A stretch of DNA of 64,000 nt from Mytilus edulis (lineage: Eukaryota; Mollusca; Bivalvia; Mytilida; Mytilidae). Below are positions 50,019 through 61,969 of this stretch, piece after piece (the first letter of the stretch is position 1; each line of letters starts with the position of its first letter). The notes under the pieces are model-generated. The model was not told where the DNA came from, searched no databases, and was given only the letters and a program-made list of their open reading frames with translations. The stretch is taken from the NCBI RefSeq assembly GCF_963676685.1, contig NC_092349.1:79186604-79250603 (forward strand), read 5' to 3'. Position numbers and translations under genes: made by a program.

Positions 50019-53008
50019 GTAAGTAGTTTATTTTAGGCATTCGGTTATATTGTAATATATATGTATACCTGACTTTAAATAAATATGTATATATGCTATG
50101 TAGACTTTGCTTTTACTTAGCGTGGTCATTGCAGTGTGAAATTCTGTATATTCTTCATTTGCTCGTTGAACAATATCAAAGGTTGGTAATTTGATAAAAC
50201 CGGTTCCCAACAGGTACACATTTTTAAATCTTGACCTCGTTATTAACTTAGACAAAGCTTTATTAAGAGTCGGTATAAGCAGTACACTTACAAACATAAG
50301 CTCAGAAGAGCTTTATAACCGACAGAACACAAGCACAACGAATGGAACATTATGTCATACATATGAAGTGATGAACACATACACTATTTATAGAAAGCAA
50401 CAGTTAATTTGACTCAGTCTAATGCGCATACATGCAACACAAAAGTCCTAAATTTATTAAGTACATGTATCTTAAACATGTTAAACATACACAAACTGAA
50501 ACATGCACTTATGAGGTACAAACACAATATCATTTAGGAAGGTAAAATAGTCTTAGAAATACCAAATGGCCTGTTATAGGACAATCAATCGCATTATAGT
50601 CGAAAACAAATCTCTAATTTCTTCTATTTTCTTCGAAATTAACATACCGCATTAGACTCTTCTCCGGGATTGTTTTCATCAATTGTTTAGGATACAATTC
50701 AGAAAAGATTTTTTTTAGGATTTTACACCTTCTGCAGGAACAAAAAAAAAAAAGACCATCAAAATCCAAAACATATTTTATTTTTCTGAAACATAAAATG
50801 CAATGACATTTGAACTTGATATACATCTAATAGATGCCATGCCTTAAACTTTTAAAACTTCACAGGTTAGTAGTTTTCTCGTTGGAATTGTTTTACATTG
50901 TCATATCGGGGCCTTTTATAGCTGACTATGCGGTATGGGCTTTGCTCATTGTTGAAGGCAGCACGACTACGGTGACCTATAATTGTTAATTTCTGTGTCA
51001 TTTTGGTCTCTTGTGGACAGTTGTCTCATTGGCAATCATACCACATCTTCTTTTTTTATATTAGAGTAGAGGTATACATACAGCCATTGTTGTCCGTTTG
51101 TTATGATGAACCTTAATAATTTTCTTAATTGTCTAAACGAATTTGATTAATTATTTGTTGGCTGAATTACGTCCAGTAGCAAATATTCCATGCATGTTCA
51201 GAACGATTTTCAACTGTGTAACTCTTTGATGTGATATTTTTTTTTTAGTTGCAGTATTTGTAAGAAGAAACAGAATAAACATTTTGTTGTACCGAAATCC
51301 AGATTTAAGCTGTTACAGGTATTTTAATAATGGGCAGTTAGTAATAGTTGACCTTTAGATATACTGCTACGATAATACTCCAAGAAAATTAGTTATTGTG
51401 ACGTGACCAACTGGTAAACATATGTTGATAGAAAAGACAACACTCTCTTGTCGTGAGGCTATGGAAAATTTCTTTAAATCTCTGATCGTAAGGAATATAT
51501 AAGGCTATGATACGTTTCTTTAGAGCTCAATAGGAATGAGCCGTGTTGCACCTTCTTTTTTAAACATCATTTAATATAGGACGAAGCATTTTAGGCTAAG
51601 CACTATTAGGCTAGAAATCCTTTCTCTCGTTTTCTTCATGTTTCTGATAGAATCACTATAGAATCAACTAGGATTTTAAATCATTGCTGTGTTATGGAAC
51701 TGTTTTGTGTTTTATCTTCTGGAAGAACAAAGTCCAACAACTTCATATAAGAATAAAAAGATGTCAGGTGCTGTTCCTGCGGGGTTCAGCCATGCCATTT
51801 TGCATCAAAAAAAGGTCCTCTTATTCTTTATTTTGCGTAGTGCTCCCTCCTCTTACATCTTATCGTGAATCTGCGTCTGGAGGTGGCATGACTGCCAACG
51901 AGACAATTATCAATAAAAGAACGAATGATGTAAAAATATCAACTATAGATTACCATACGGCATTCTATAAGCAATAGCAATACCATACAGTAAAGCTATA
52001 CAAGACCAAATATAAAACAGTTCACTCGAGAAAAGTAACGGTCTGATATATATGTACAAAACAATGAAAGAAAAGCAAGTAAGATATACATCAACAAACG
52101 CCAACCACTGCAGAAAAGTCTCCCGACTTTGGAAAGGCACATACAGAATGTGACGTGGTTAATATGTCGGTGGATGTCCCCGCTTTCTCTAACCTGTGAC
52201 AATACACGCAATTTTGAATACTTGCATATCATTTAAATTTATTGCAAAACATGTCAGAAAAGTTAAGTTATACAATCCATTCTAACTGCGTTTTAACGTA
52301 TCGCAGTTGAATGTTTCTGCTAGCATTGTTAAAAAGAAATTAAACACAATAATTGTGATATACATACGCCATTAGTTGCTCAATGTATTCTGCACTATTT
52401 GATATTTTCCAGGGTGCTGACAATATAACTACATACACCTTCAACTCACACAAGGCTCAGCATACATTCTGTAAGACATGTGGTGTTCAAAGTTTTTATA
52501 CACCAAGATCTAATCCAGATGGCTATGGTAGGTCCAATCAAATGTTTTATACTTGTTTTTATCAAAGCTTTGAAAATATATTAACGTGACAATTTATAAG
52601 TCTGCAATCCCAGAAACAAAATGTGTTATGCAACAGATAATATAGGAACAATGCGGCATCTAAAAAAAGAGTCGGAAGATACATTGTACCAAGGGGACAT
52701 TTAATACTCATAACATAGATCTTGCCCCACATGCGACACCCGGCGGTATACGCCTATAAAATGTTAAAGATTCGTGTTTCATGTTGATGACAATTTCTGT
52801 TTATACATGTTTTACTATAATAATTATATATCGCTCGCTGAAACCAAAGGATTTTTTTTTATTGCTGTACCATTTATTGTATACAGGTATAGCACCACAC
52901 TGTATTGAATCGAACACAATAGAAAGGATAGAGGAAGAAAAATTTGATGGACAGAACTGGGACCAACACATTGAGAAGTCTGGCATAAGACAGAGATCTA
53001 AGGAATGA
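49921..53008 (+). CDS. CENP-V/GFA-like zinc-binding protein, 4 exons, 134 aa
   Basis: Exons 49921-50018, 51249-51318, 52413-52527 and 52887-53008 join in phase with GT-AG junctions (405 nt with stop). The protein is almost only a GFA (glutathione-dependent formaldehyde-activating)/CENP-V domain. It has SCHCGAV (C12, C14), DCNCSICKK (C32, C34, C37), a VVPKSRFKLL strand, the Y-x-F-N segment, FCKTCGVQSFY (C76, C79) and PRSNPDGYG. These cysteines are the usual two-zinc set of the fold. The length matches small CENPV-like proteins; the long basic N-terminus of vertebrate CENP-V is absent. Its chemistry in animals is not settled, so neither formaldehyde chemistry nor a centromere role should be assumed. 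No better in-frame start lies upstream. Confidence 0.93.
50880..51065 (+). repeat. dispersed repeat in CENP-V-like intron 1
   Basis: Reads gctgactatgcggtatgggc then ggacagttgtctcattggca and cataccacatcttc, the same family as 26030-26300 and 48480-48620. Confidence 0.7.
51140..51215 (+). repeat. dispersed repeat (TTAACGTCCAGTGGCAAATA type) in CENP-V-like intron 1
   Basis: tacgtccagtagcaaatatt then catgcatgttcagaacga, ending 35 bp before exon 2. Confidence 0.55.
51249..51318 (+). CDS. CENP-V-like exon 2
   Basis: Completes Asn-33 and encodes CSICKKKQNKHFVVPKSR to LLQ. Acceptor ttttttag after a long T-run, donor ACAG/GTATTT, phase 0. Confidence 0.92.
51890..52200 (+). repeat. retroelement-tail-like repeat in CENP-V-like intron 2
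   Basis: A diverged copy of the 21720-21985 repeat: actgccaacgagacaatt, gagaaaagtaacggtctga, then gtctcccgactttgg. Confidence 0.55.
52413..52527 (+). CDS. CENP-V-like exon 3
   Basis: Encodes GADNITTYTFNSHKAQ, the zinc-binding FCKTCG and PRSNPDGY, plus one base. Acceptor tttccag, donor TATG/GTAGGT, phase 1. Confidence 0.93.
52887..53008 (+). CDS. CENP-V-like exon 4
   Basis: Encodes IAPHCIE, the acidic IERIEEEKFDG segment and the C-terminus KSGIRQRSKE. Acceptor gtatacag. Confidence 0.92.
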
Positions 53009-53184
53009 ATAATATTACCCATATAGTTACATTGTGACGTATTTGTTTGAAGCTGGTTATACATGTGTCAGATGGTCGATTTAGATTAATATGATCAATT
53101 GTATGGAAACTCATTTAAGACTTTGTAATATACCAAAAGATAGTATACAACTGTAAATACATAATAGTTTTGTAAATAGATATA

Positions 53185-53205
53185 AATAAAAAAGGTGCAA
53201 ATAAA
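53185..53205 (+). terminator. candidate polyadenylation signals, CENP-V-like gene
   Basis: Two AATAAA hexamers at 53185-53190 and 53200-53205, about 180-195 nt after the stop. Confidence 0.5.
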
Positions 53206-53324
53206 TATATTTCAGGTGTTCGAATTGTGAATGATATCAGTTGTGGTTTGGTAAAAACAAAAATGTATTTAAATACTAAAAATACAAATACAGTGTCAAA
53301 TTATACAAATGTAGTTTATATATA

Positions 53325-53485
53325 TAAACTCAGTGGCGGATCCTGAAATTGTCATTGAGGGGGCGGGCGCAGAATGCCAAAAGAGAGGGCCATACATCAG
53401 TGATTCCAAATAAACAACCAAATGTTTCCGAAAAATGAGGGACCGGGATCCCTCCCCTAAATCCGTCTGTAACTCACTGTACAGT
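53325..53485 (+). mobile_element. GGCGGATCCAG-family copy downstream of the CENP-V-like gene
   Basis: Starts cagtggcggatcctgaaatt and ends atccgtctgtaactcactg, an imperfect inverted end. Internal cagtgattccaaataaac. Confidence 0.6.
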
Positions 53486-54032
53486 CTAATAATAAAATGG
53501 TGGATACTAAATGTAATCATGACATTTGTGTTAGTTATTCATTTGACTAGGAATTTAAGATCAGAAAGCATACATTTGTATGTTGGACATATACAATAAT
53601 TGTTTACACAATGACTGATTTGATTGTTGCTTACTAACGTCCAGTGGCACATATTCCTAAAAATATGTTTTTGATTGTTAAACAATATTAACGTCAGCAC
53701 ACTGGATACTTATCCGATTGTAAACATGTCCTGTGTATATCCCTCTCTTACAAGTTCATCTCTTCCACTGCACTTTTAAACGGTCTCCCACGCTTGAAAT
53801 ATAATAACCTACGCCAAGCTCATTCATCAGGTTCATTGACAGCGAGTTGGCGTAAATTAAAGAACGAAACTTCAAAATGAACTAAAAACAGGTTCATGCA
53901 AATAAAACAGCAACCGAATGTTACAAATGACCGACATATAATAAGACATCTAGAGGTTACCCAGTTTTTAAATTAAATTGGTCAGATCGTTTTATGACTA
54001 GAACAGACATGAAATCGCTTCTAAAATTAACT

Positions 54033-54590
54033 TTACTTTTCTTTAAACCGTCTTAAATACCGACAGTCTTCAATTTCCTCCAGTCTTTCTTCCAAGGTAG
54101 GATTGTGCATGAATATATCGGGTTCAATATCATAGTCACGTGATTTGATGACGGTTGGTTTAATTTTGTAAATAGGAGGTAGCTGTGGCGGAGGTAGTTT
54201 TAACGGTCTCTGTTTATTAAATTCACTTCGAATACTGCTCGGTCGAATGTCTGTTTTTAGAGGACTTGGTGTTGGCGGTTTCTGGACCTTTCTGTCGACC
54301 AAAAATAACTTTCCAATCTCCTGATCCTGCGCAACAAACGATGCTGTGAAAGCCTTCACTTCGTTAGCCTTCTCAAAACGTCGAAGCTTCTCGTTGTTCA
54401 CATAATCATTTTTAATTCTGAACTGCAGAATTCGGTTTTTAATTTTCTTCTTTAGTTTATCAGGTGAAATGTATATAGGTTTTGAATCATAAGTTAACGT
54501 ATTTTCATCATTAATAACTGGAATTTTGTCTTTTGAACTATCCTCCTTTGGTGGGATACACGGCAGACTATAACTCCTTACGATATCCAT
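54033..54590 (-). CDS. orphan basic, proline-rich protein, 185 aa
   Basis: A single open coding exon on the minus strand. I choose the ATG at 54590 because a splice acceptor (tttttaag, exon from 54602) lies 12 nt before it; an upstream in-frame Met (54617) would be intronic. The product is Lys/Arg/Pro-rich and hydrophilic. A basic, probably helical middle (LKKKIKNRILQFRIKN; NNEKLRRFEKANEVKAF) is followed by a proline stretch (KPPTPSPL, LPPPQLPPIYKIKP) and an acidic-basic end (LEERLEEIEDCRYLRRFKEK). There is no signal peptide or membrane segment. I do not recognise a family. Composition and length make a real gene likely, perhaps a structural or cytoskeleton-associated protein, but that is only a guess. 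Confidence 0.65.
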   Translation of the reverse strand: MDIVRSYSLPCIPPKEDSSKDKIPVINDENTLTYDSKPIYISPDKLKKKIKNRILQFRIKNDYVNNEKLRRFEKANEVKAFTASFVAQDQEIGKLFLVDRKVQKPPTPSPLKTDIRPSSIRSEFNKQRPLKLPPPQLPPIYKIKPTVIKSRDYDIEPDIFMHNPTLEERLEEIEDCRYLRRFKEK

Positions 54591-55818
54591 AAATGTTGTT
54601 ACCTTAAAAAGAAACACAAAAAGTTATTAAGAGTTATCTCCACTTTAACATTAAACAATCAATTAATAGTATGCGAGTGATTTACATTGTTTACATGTAA
54701 CATGTTTTAATTCCAAAATAACTTTCCGAAGTTTTTCCTTTAGAAATAAAATGTATAAATTAATAGTCTTGAAAATTGACAACAACATAACAGCACAACT
54801 TATTTTAACGTACACGTATGTAGTATACTTTTAAAATCTATAAAATATCTATATGCTAGTGCGATTTAAACCTGTAGATATGGTAAATATATAGAGATTT
54901 TATCGTTTGATGTCGTTCTTATACCTCTATATATTTTCTGTTGTTAGGCAATATTGTCCCTGATTCATGTATATTAAGTATAGTATCATAGATTGCAGTG
55001 CCCTATTCACTTTCTTTAGAAGCCTTGGTGGTTCAAATGTTAACTACAAATTCAAAAGGACGAGATGTTTAAAGCCCCAAGAAGAGCAATATCATTGGCA
55101 ACATCAAACTTCAAATTCAAATATTCATGCGATATAATGGTCTGCAAATTAAAACAACGACGGGTAAATGTTGAAGATTTAACAAATATAACAGACATTG
55201 CACCTTACGAAGAAAAATAGTAATATAACTCCATCAACGCTTGTGATAGTGGTAATTATCTGTCGTTAGTTGGACTATTTAAAATATATACCATACAATT
55301 CAAATCAAGTATCAAGACCTTATCAAGTAGAAAAAAAGTCAATATAATGTTACTTTTGAAAGAGCTTTTTAAAAGAAAGTTTTTTACCAATTAAAAACCA
55401 TAAGAATTGTAATTTATCAAGTAAGTCAACAATAAAGAGCTCCGAAGTTGGGTGGTAATACTATCTTGCATATTTTCAACCATTCATCTATAAGTTAAAA
55501 TTAAAGAAAGTAGCAATTGATATTATAAAAAAGATTAATACCTACTATAATATATTAATATAAAGTATATCAATCTTAGATAGAATCAGATGATTATCCC
55601 AATACCTTGAATGAGCTGTTATAATTACTGTGACAGTCTATTTTTTGTGACCCTTTATATCTTGCTGCCCGGTGTGATCCAAAACTCCGTGTTGACCGAA
55701 GACCGTACTTTGACCTGTAATAGTTTTACTTTTACAAATTGAGACTTGGAAGGAGGTTGTCTCATTAGAACTCATACCACACCTTCTTATAGCTATGATT
55801 GCATGTTTGAGCAAATTC

Positions 55819-55911
55819 AAATAAACAAATAATTGTAAAAATGCAAATTAAAAAAACAAATAATTGTAAAAATGCAAATTAAAAAAAACAAATAATTGTA
55901 AAAATGCAAAT
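55819..55911 (+). repeat. 31-bp tandem repeat, three copies
   Basis: Copies of aaacaaataattgtaaaaat followed by gcaaattaaaa. Confidence 0.85.
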
Positions 55912-56477
55912 AAGATAATTATTTTTAACATCAAGTGCCAGTAATAAATGCATATCCAGGACGAAAATGGGTTCATAGGATATAAATAAGTCACTTGCTT
56001 TGTACCAGACTGTCGACACGCTGACCCGGATAGTTAGACATCGGACATATTGTTCTGATTCCACTCCGACCAGTTTCAGTCGCATGGCAAGCGAAGTAGC
56101 AGAAATTACAAACTTCAAGCTGTTTATACTTTGACTCGGCGTTTAGTTCATTTATATGTTTTAGAGTTTTTATTGTCAAGGGTCCAGATGAGGCCGCCAC
56201 ACGGCAAATGCCGCGTTGAAGACCCATTGGTGGCCATTGGCTGTTTTGTACTCTTTGGTCGCGGGTTGTTGTATCTTTGACACACTGTCTGCTTCCTATC
56301 TACATTATATTTTGACAATTTTGTCTGTCCCTTTTATACTCTTTGATTTGTATGCATTTAAATGTTAAATATTGGAAATTTTGAACTTATCAGATGAAGT
56401 TCAACTTAAAAACAAATGACGTGGTTTTTTGTTTAGTTTTATCTGTCTGTCTGTGTGTGTGTGTTATATGTATATGT

Positions 56478-56650
56478 AGAATTTTAAAGACTAGTCACAC
56501 AGAAAATGCTAAGAATTTTTAAGACTAGTCACACAGAAAGTGCTATGAATTTTTAAGACTAGTCACACAGAAAGTGCTATGAATTTTTAAGACTAGTCAC
56601 ACAGAAAGTGCTATGATTTTTTAAAACTAGTCACACAGAAATAGCATAGA
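56478..56650 (+). repeat. 34-bp tandem repeat, five copies
   Basis: Unit tttttaagactagtcacaca then gaaagtgctatgaa; the first and last copies are diverged. Confidence 0.9.
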
Positions 56651-56839
56651 AATATTCGGTAATCGTAGTCATCAGCTATACTACCAAATGCAGAAGAGAC
56701 CAGTGGTGAAATGTGTGCCTGTCTCAAGTCAGGAGCCTCTGGCCTGTGCTAGTATTGTAAGATTTTTAATTTTAGTTCATTTATATATATATTCAGAGTT
56801 TAATTAAAGTATTACATCCATTATCACTGAGCAAGTACA

Positions 56840-56970
56840 CATTTCTGTTTAAGGGCCAGATGAAGCACGCCTCATGGTGCGGGATTTTCTCGCTGTATTG
56901 AAGACTTTTTCTGCTCTTTGGTCGGGTTGTTGTATCTTTGACACATTCCCCATTTCCATTCTCAATTTTA
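56840..56970 (-). mobile_element. retroelement-tail fragment, complement orientation
   Basis: Complement of the 11690 block: ggtcgggttgttgtatcttt, then acacattccccatttcc. 56165-56345 is a more diverged relative. Confidence 0.6.
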
Positions 56971-57236
56971 CTGACATTCATTCTTTAAAAGTTTTAAAAA
57001 AATCTATTTAAATACTAAGTATTCTTTTAAACATTTTTAAACTTTAAAAAGAAATATTAATTCAGACTGCCATTTTTTTCTAAAACAGTATAATAAAAAA
57101 TGAATGAAGTCGACCAAAAAAAGTACGAGCCACTGTGAGCTAGGCCAGAAATAAGAAAGGATACACATTTATCAATCAGGAATTAAAGTAATAAGTAGAG
57201 AGAGAAAACATAATAAAAAAGAATAATATATCTTAC

Positions 57237-57330
57237 CTGTTCCCCAGTTATTTCCACAGAACTGTCTGTACCACGTGTTTGTACAGATGAACATAAAACA
57301 GGACTTAGCTTCTCATTGCTTCGTAAAATT
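57237..57330 (-). other. possible 5' non-coding exon of the orphan gene
   Basis: The minus strand shows a strong donor (GGGAACAG/GTAAGATAT, intron from 57236) in a less AT-rich block, facing the acceptor at 54602. The upstream boundary is a guess. Linkage to the 185-aa exon needs transcript data. Confidence 0.35.
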
Positions 57331-58150
57331 AATTGTCACATTTTAACGTCGCCATAATAGTAAATGAAGAATATTGTACAAATTCGAACAAATATAGCAC
57401 TTGAGTTCCCTAGTGTTGACATGTACAAATACCATAAATTATCAAACCTTCTTAGGATAATATAAGTAGTTGACAATTGTCATAATATAAAACTATTTTG
57501 ATCCGTATTGTTCTCTACTTCACGACTGTAATTCAATGTTTTTATCAAACTTTTCTTTTAAATGTTAACCTTAGGTCTTTATTAAAGTTTAATAACTTGC
57601 TCAAGAGCTAAAATACAAATATTATTGATAACTATACTGTTTTCAACTTTTATTGACAAGTTAAGCGATATTACTAATCAGCTTTTCTATCAAATCTTTA
57701 AAGTTTATGATATATAGTTGAAATGAAATTGAAATACTTATTTCTCTTTTTATGAACTTGGCCTAAATATATGAGTCATTACGCGAGTAATTAAAATTTG
57801 GAAATATGAAAATAATGTTTTTATTATACCTTACCTCACCTGTAAAGACAAATTATAAATATTTTAAATCCCTTCGATTGTATTTCATATTGTCCAACGT
57901 CAAGCATCAGATGTCTTTATATAAATGTTACGCAGGTCGCAATTTTTTTTTAATAATAAACAATAATAACTTATTATTTTAAACTTAATTTTTAAATTTG
58001 AAGTTTCGGTGTGGACCGTTATTCATGACGTATTGTATATTTTCATAATGATTCGGTTGGTATGTTTTGAAATTCTCAAAACTGCAATCGATCTCAGATA
58101 ACTTGGGGTATATAACCTAAGTCAGATTTGAAATATCTAAATATATGTAC

Positions 58151-58390
58151 AGTAGCATTGGCGCAATTAAGTTGCGGCGCAAATGAGGTTTTTTTTTGGC
58201 GGAAAAAAGATATCGTCCTTGTCGAATTAGACAATACAAGATTATGATAAAATGCGCACGTACTTTCCAATAATGTCTGTTACGATAAAAGGATTTGTGT
58301 TTTATTAGTTTATGGTTATTAATGACGAGAACAATTCAAATTTCTACAAAGCAGAACCAGCAGGATGGAGGGTGGGGTATTTTAAATGTT
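58151..58390 (+). repeat. ~240-bp direct repeat, copy 1
   Basis: From agtagcattggcgcaattaa to gggtggggtattttaaatg. Nearly identical to 58556-58795, with a difference such as gttgcggcgc versus gttgtggcgc. Confidence 0.95.
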
Positions 58391-58555
58391 AAATGTTAAA
58401 GGAAACTGCACCCATCTCAACCATAAAATCAAGCTGAATTTCACAAAACTCTTGATAATATTGGTATTGTAAAGATGATGACTTTGTTTTGTGTTCAAAT
58501 TATTAAAAATAAATAATTGATAAAATTGTCGCAATAAGATTTTTTTATTCGCAGA

Positions 58556-58795
58556 AGTAGCATTGGCGCAATTAAGTTGTGGCGCAAATGAGTTTTTTTT
58601 TTGGCGGAAAAAAGATATCGTCCTTGTCGAATTAGACAATACAAGATTATGATAAAATGCGCACGTACTTTCCAATAATGTCTGTTACGATAAAAGGATT
58701 TGTGTTTTATTAGTTTATGGTTATTAATGACGAGAACAATTCAAATTTCTACAAAGCAGAACCAGCAGGATGGAGGGTGGGGTATTTTAAATGTT
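58556..58795 (+). repeat. ~240-bp direct repeat, copy 2
   Basis: Second copy, offset by 405 bp from the first. The near-identity points to a recent duplication of a 405-bp unit including the spacer. Confidence 0.95.
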
Positions 58796-58936
58796 ATTGA
58801 TAAAGACGAAACTATTTTGACATTTACATATTATTACACAACTAATCACATTAGATTATACTATAAAAGATAAAAGAAGTCTAAAATCAAAAAGGAATTA
58901 ACTTTGTTTACAGTTTTTATGAATTTTAATAGGCAT

Positions 58937-59165
58937 TGTGGCACCGTTAAAGTCCACAATTCCTCAAAAGTCCACAACACCGCTAAAGTCCACAACAATT
59001 TTCCGCTAAAGTCCACAACGCCGTTAAATACCACAAAATTTCCGCTAAAGTCCACAAAATGACCTCCGCTAAAGTCCACAAGAAAACTCAAGAAAACGCC
59101 GTTAAAGTCCACAATAACAAGTTCCGCCAAAGTCCACAAAAAAGCACCGTTAAAGTCCAAACAAT
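58937..59165 (+). repeat. left TIR of the 3.03-kb element
   Basis: About eleven copies of (T/C)(T/C)AAAGTCCACAA in direct orientation, separated by 5-20 nt. It resembles the foldback-type organisation of terminal repeats. Confidence 0.9.
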
Positions 59166-61744
59166 TTTTTTTTATTATCAAAAGATCTATTTTCTTTTTA
59201 CACCCGATATTATAGATCTAATCAAAAGCATGGACTTTTATTCTTAGAAAGTATACCTTGTCAGCATAAATTATATTTTTGATGAATGAAAAAATTATAG
59301 TATTTGCTTTATCACCATAAATGTGATCTTTGTGTTGCGATTTTCTATCAATCAAACCGACAACCTTTCTGAAAAATTATCTAGCTATTATACTCTTTTT
59401 ATTCTTTAGTAAACATTTGTTCATCCACAGAAAACTCCAACATAGCGTTCCCTTTATGTATATGCTAGATATAATTTGGAGCCTATATTTGACATTTAAA
59501 TTTCCTTTGCAAATATCTATAAAACATAAGTAAGATTTCCATTCAATGTTTGTTAGGCACCACAGGAGCCAAAACGGTATGTAAATCTCAAAATCAGACT
59601 TAGAACCATCATGTTCTTGTTTGAAATCAAAATAATGATAAAGAATACCACACATTCATGCATTTGTGGTACTCAGCAGATTTCCATCACTCATTGGTAT
59701 GCATGTTTGTTTTGTTTTCAAAAAGGAAATTGAATTTGTTTCAAAATGAAAGATGAATTGAATAAATTAAACGCGGTTGTGGTTCTGTATTGTGTATTAT
59801 CCATGATGTGTACAAGTATAAAGAAAATATTTTCCAGACAATATGAGTATTTAAACCGTATGCGTATACCTGAACGTATGCTCGTACCGTATGAGTATAC
59901 TCGTACGGTTTAGTACGAGCTCGGCCATACATGTCAAATTTATCAAGAGTCAGAAAATGAAATAAAAACTTTAACCAAATTCAAAAGTGACGATACATTT
60001 TTTAGCATGAAATTGAGTTCAAATGCTCAAATTGCAATTGAAGTTATTGGAAGTACATACATGTAAATTTTGGAAGATAAGTTTTTAGAAAATTTAGGAA
60101 CGTTACTTCAAAAACCGTCAAGCCAGTAAAGTATAATGGTCAGAAGTATTTGTCACCTACAATTATTTGTTATATATATCATGAAAATCTACGTATTTTC
60201 ATAACAAATATTTAAGGAATATTTCATGTAGGATTTTAATCAAAATTAGTACCAATAGAAGCAAAACTCTCATAGGTTAATTTGTTTATTTGGTTACATA
60301 TCTATTTTGAAGCGTTAATTATCAATTTCTGATGATATAACACAAAGATTATATTTTATCAAAAAAATTGAGAAAAAAAAGATTTGCAACAAAACTAACC
60401 GAAGAAAATCCAACTGTAAATGCCGTCAAATGTATTTTCTTTTTTTGCATTCACTTGCCGATGTATTTGTGTGTTGAGAAATCCAGAACTAATAAAATGT
60501 GTCTATGAGCATTTGAGGGTGTGGATATAGAAAGGCGATAGGAACGTTTATATTGCATTGAGCTCGAACACCAACAATTGTTGAACTATCATTGATAAAA
60601 TGTAAGTCACATCAAAGCTCACGGTATGTCGCTTTCCGATTTTCTTTCTTTTTTCTCTTTTAAAGATACTTTTTTAGTATTTTGAAAAGGCTAAATGGAA
60701 GACTAGTATGAAGTTTTAAGCTGAAACTTTTACGAATGATATAACATCAAAGAATGTTTCTGTTCTTTTCAATACAATTTTATTGGTTGCTGTAGAACAG
60801 ATTTAGAGTTTTTATACATATTAATCTTGTGAGTAATTTTACATGTGATTAAAACACTTTACCAAGATAAACAACTAGTGTATGTATATGTTTAAGCCCC
60901 ATTTATAGGCATTGGTTCTCTTGTTTGAATGGTTTTACACTTGTAATTTTTGGGGAACGTTATAGCTTGCTGCTCGGTGTGAGCCAAGGTTCCGTGTTGA
61001 AGGCCGTACCTTGACCTATAATTGTTTACTTTTATAAATTTTAACTTGAATGGAGAGTCTCATTGGCACTCATACCACATCTTCCTATATCGATCAAATC
61101 AGGTTTTATTGTGACATCTTGGTAGAAACTCATTTAACGCATCGATATCCTATACTAATCGATTAAATTATTATTTAAAGCATAGAATATTTTATCTTGT
61201 ATTTAGAATTTATAATAATGGCTTCATTTTCCGTTCTGAAAATCATAACACATTAATTTTCGTTGTTTTCTATAACGAACACCGAAATTAATAACGTAAA
61301 ACATTGGTTAAAAGTTTTGCGACAGGAGACCTTTGGGAATTCATAAACTTAGTAGATTTTTTGTTTAATGATTTAATTCAGATTGTTGCCGGAATGAATG
61401 CCGTGCAAATGTTATAGATTAGGAGGCACCTGTGCTTTGTACATTAATTGTGTCAAAAAGTAATTGATAATATGCAAAGAATAAGAGAAAAAAAGTACTT
61501 GAAGAATACAGTAATCATACCTAACGAATTTACAAACTTTTTAAAAATGATGTCCAAAATGGCCATCATCATCATCATCATAATACAAAGATTAAAATTA
61601 ATGGAACAAAATCATATACAGATACTGTACTTCTTTCATGGATCAAATTGATAAAAAAAAATACTACCGAGAAGAAAGTCCATACTTTGTATTGTACTAA
61701 CGGGATAAAAATAACGAATAATATGTTTAACAATATAAAAAAAA

Positions 61745-61962
61745 TGGTGTGGACTTTAACGGTGCTTTTTTGTGGACTTTAGCGGAACATGCTATTGTGG
61801 ACTTTAACGGCGTTTTCTTGGGGATTTTAGCGGAGGTCATTTTGTGGACTTTAGCGGAAAGTTTGTGGACTTTAGCGGCGTTGCGGACTTTAGCGAAAAT
61901 TTGTTGTGGACTTTAGCGGTGTTGTGGACTTTAGAGGAATTGTGGACTTTAACGGTGCCACA
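61745..61962 (-). repeat. right TIR of the 3.03-kb element
   Basis: Mirror image of the left TIR: ttgtggactttagcgg units in matching order, ending aacggtgccaca. Confidence 0.9.
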
Positions 61963-61969
61963 AGGCATG

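Larger units (their letters stand above)
54620..57235 (-). other. probable intron of the orphan gene, repeat-bearing
   Basis: Contains a 31-bp tandem repeat ×3 (55819-55911), a dispersed repeat (55670-55795), two complement-strand retroelement-tail pieces (56165-56345; 56840-56970, ending ccccatttccattctcaatt) and a 34-bp tandem repeat (56478-56650). Confidence 0.4.
58937..61962. mobile_element. 3.03-kb element with ~230-bp TIRs made of short repeats
   Basis: Termini TGTGGCACCGTTAAAG and exact complement, each flanked by AGGCAT (58931-58936 and 61963-61968), a perfect 6-bp target-site duplication. Both TIRs (58937-59165 and about 61745-61962) consist of ten or more spaced copies of CGCTAAAGTCCACAA in the same order, with the same variant spacers (gacctccgct, gaaaacgccg, aaaagcaccg). 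The 2.6-kb centre is AT-rich, includes a dispersed repeat (61011-61095) and has no transposase-like frame. Non-autonomous; the superfamily is not assigned. Confidence 0.88.
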
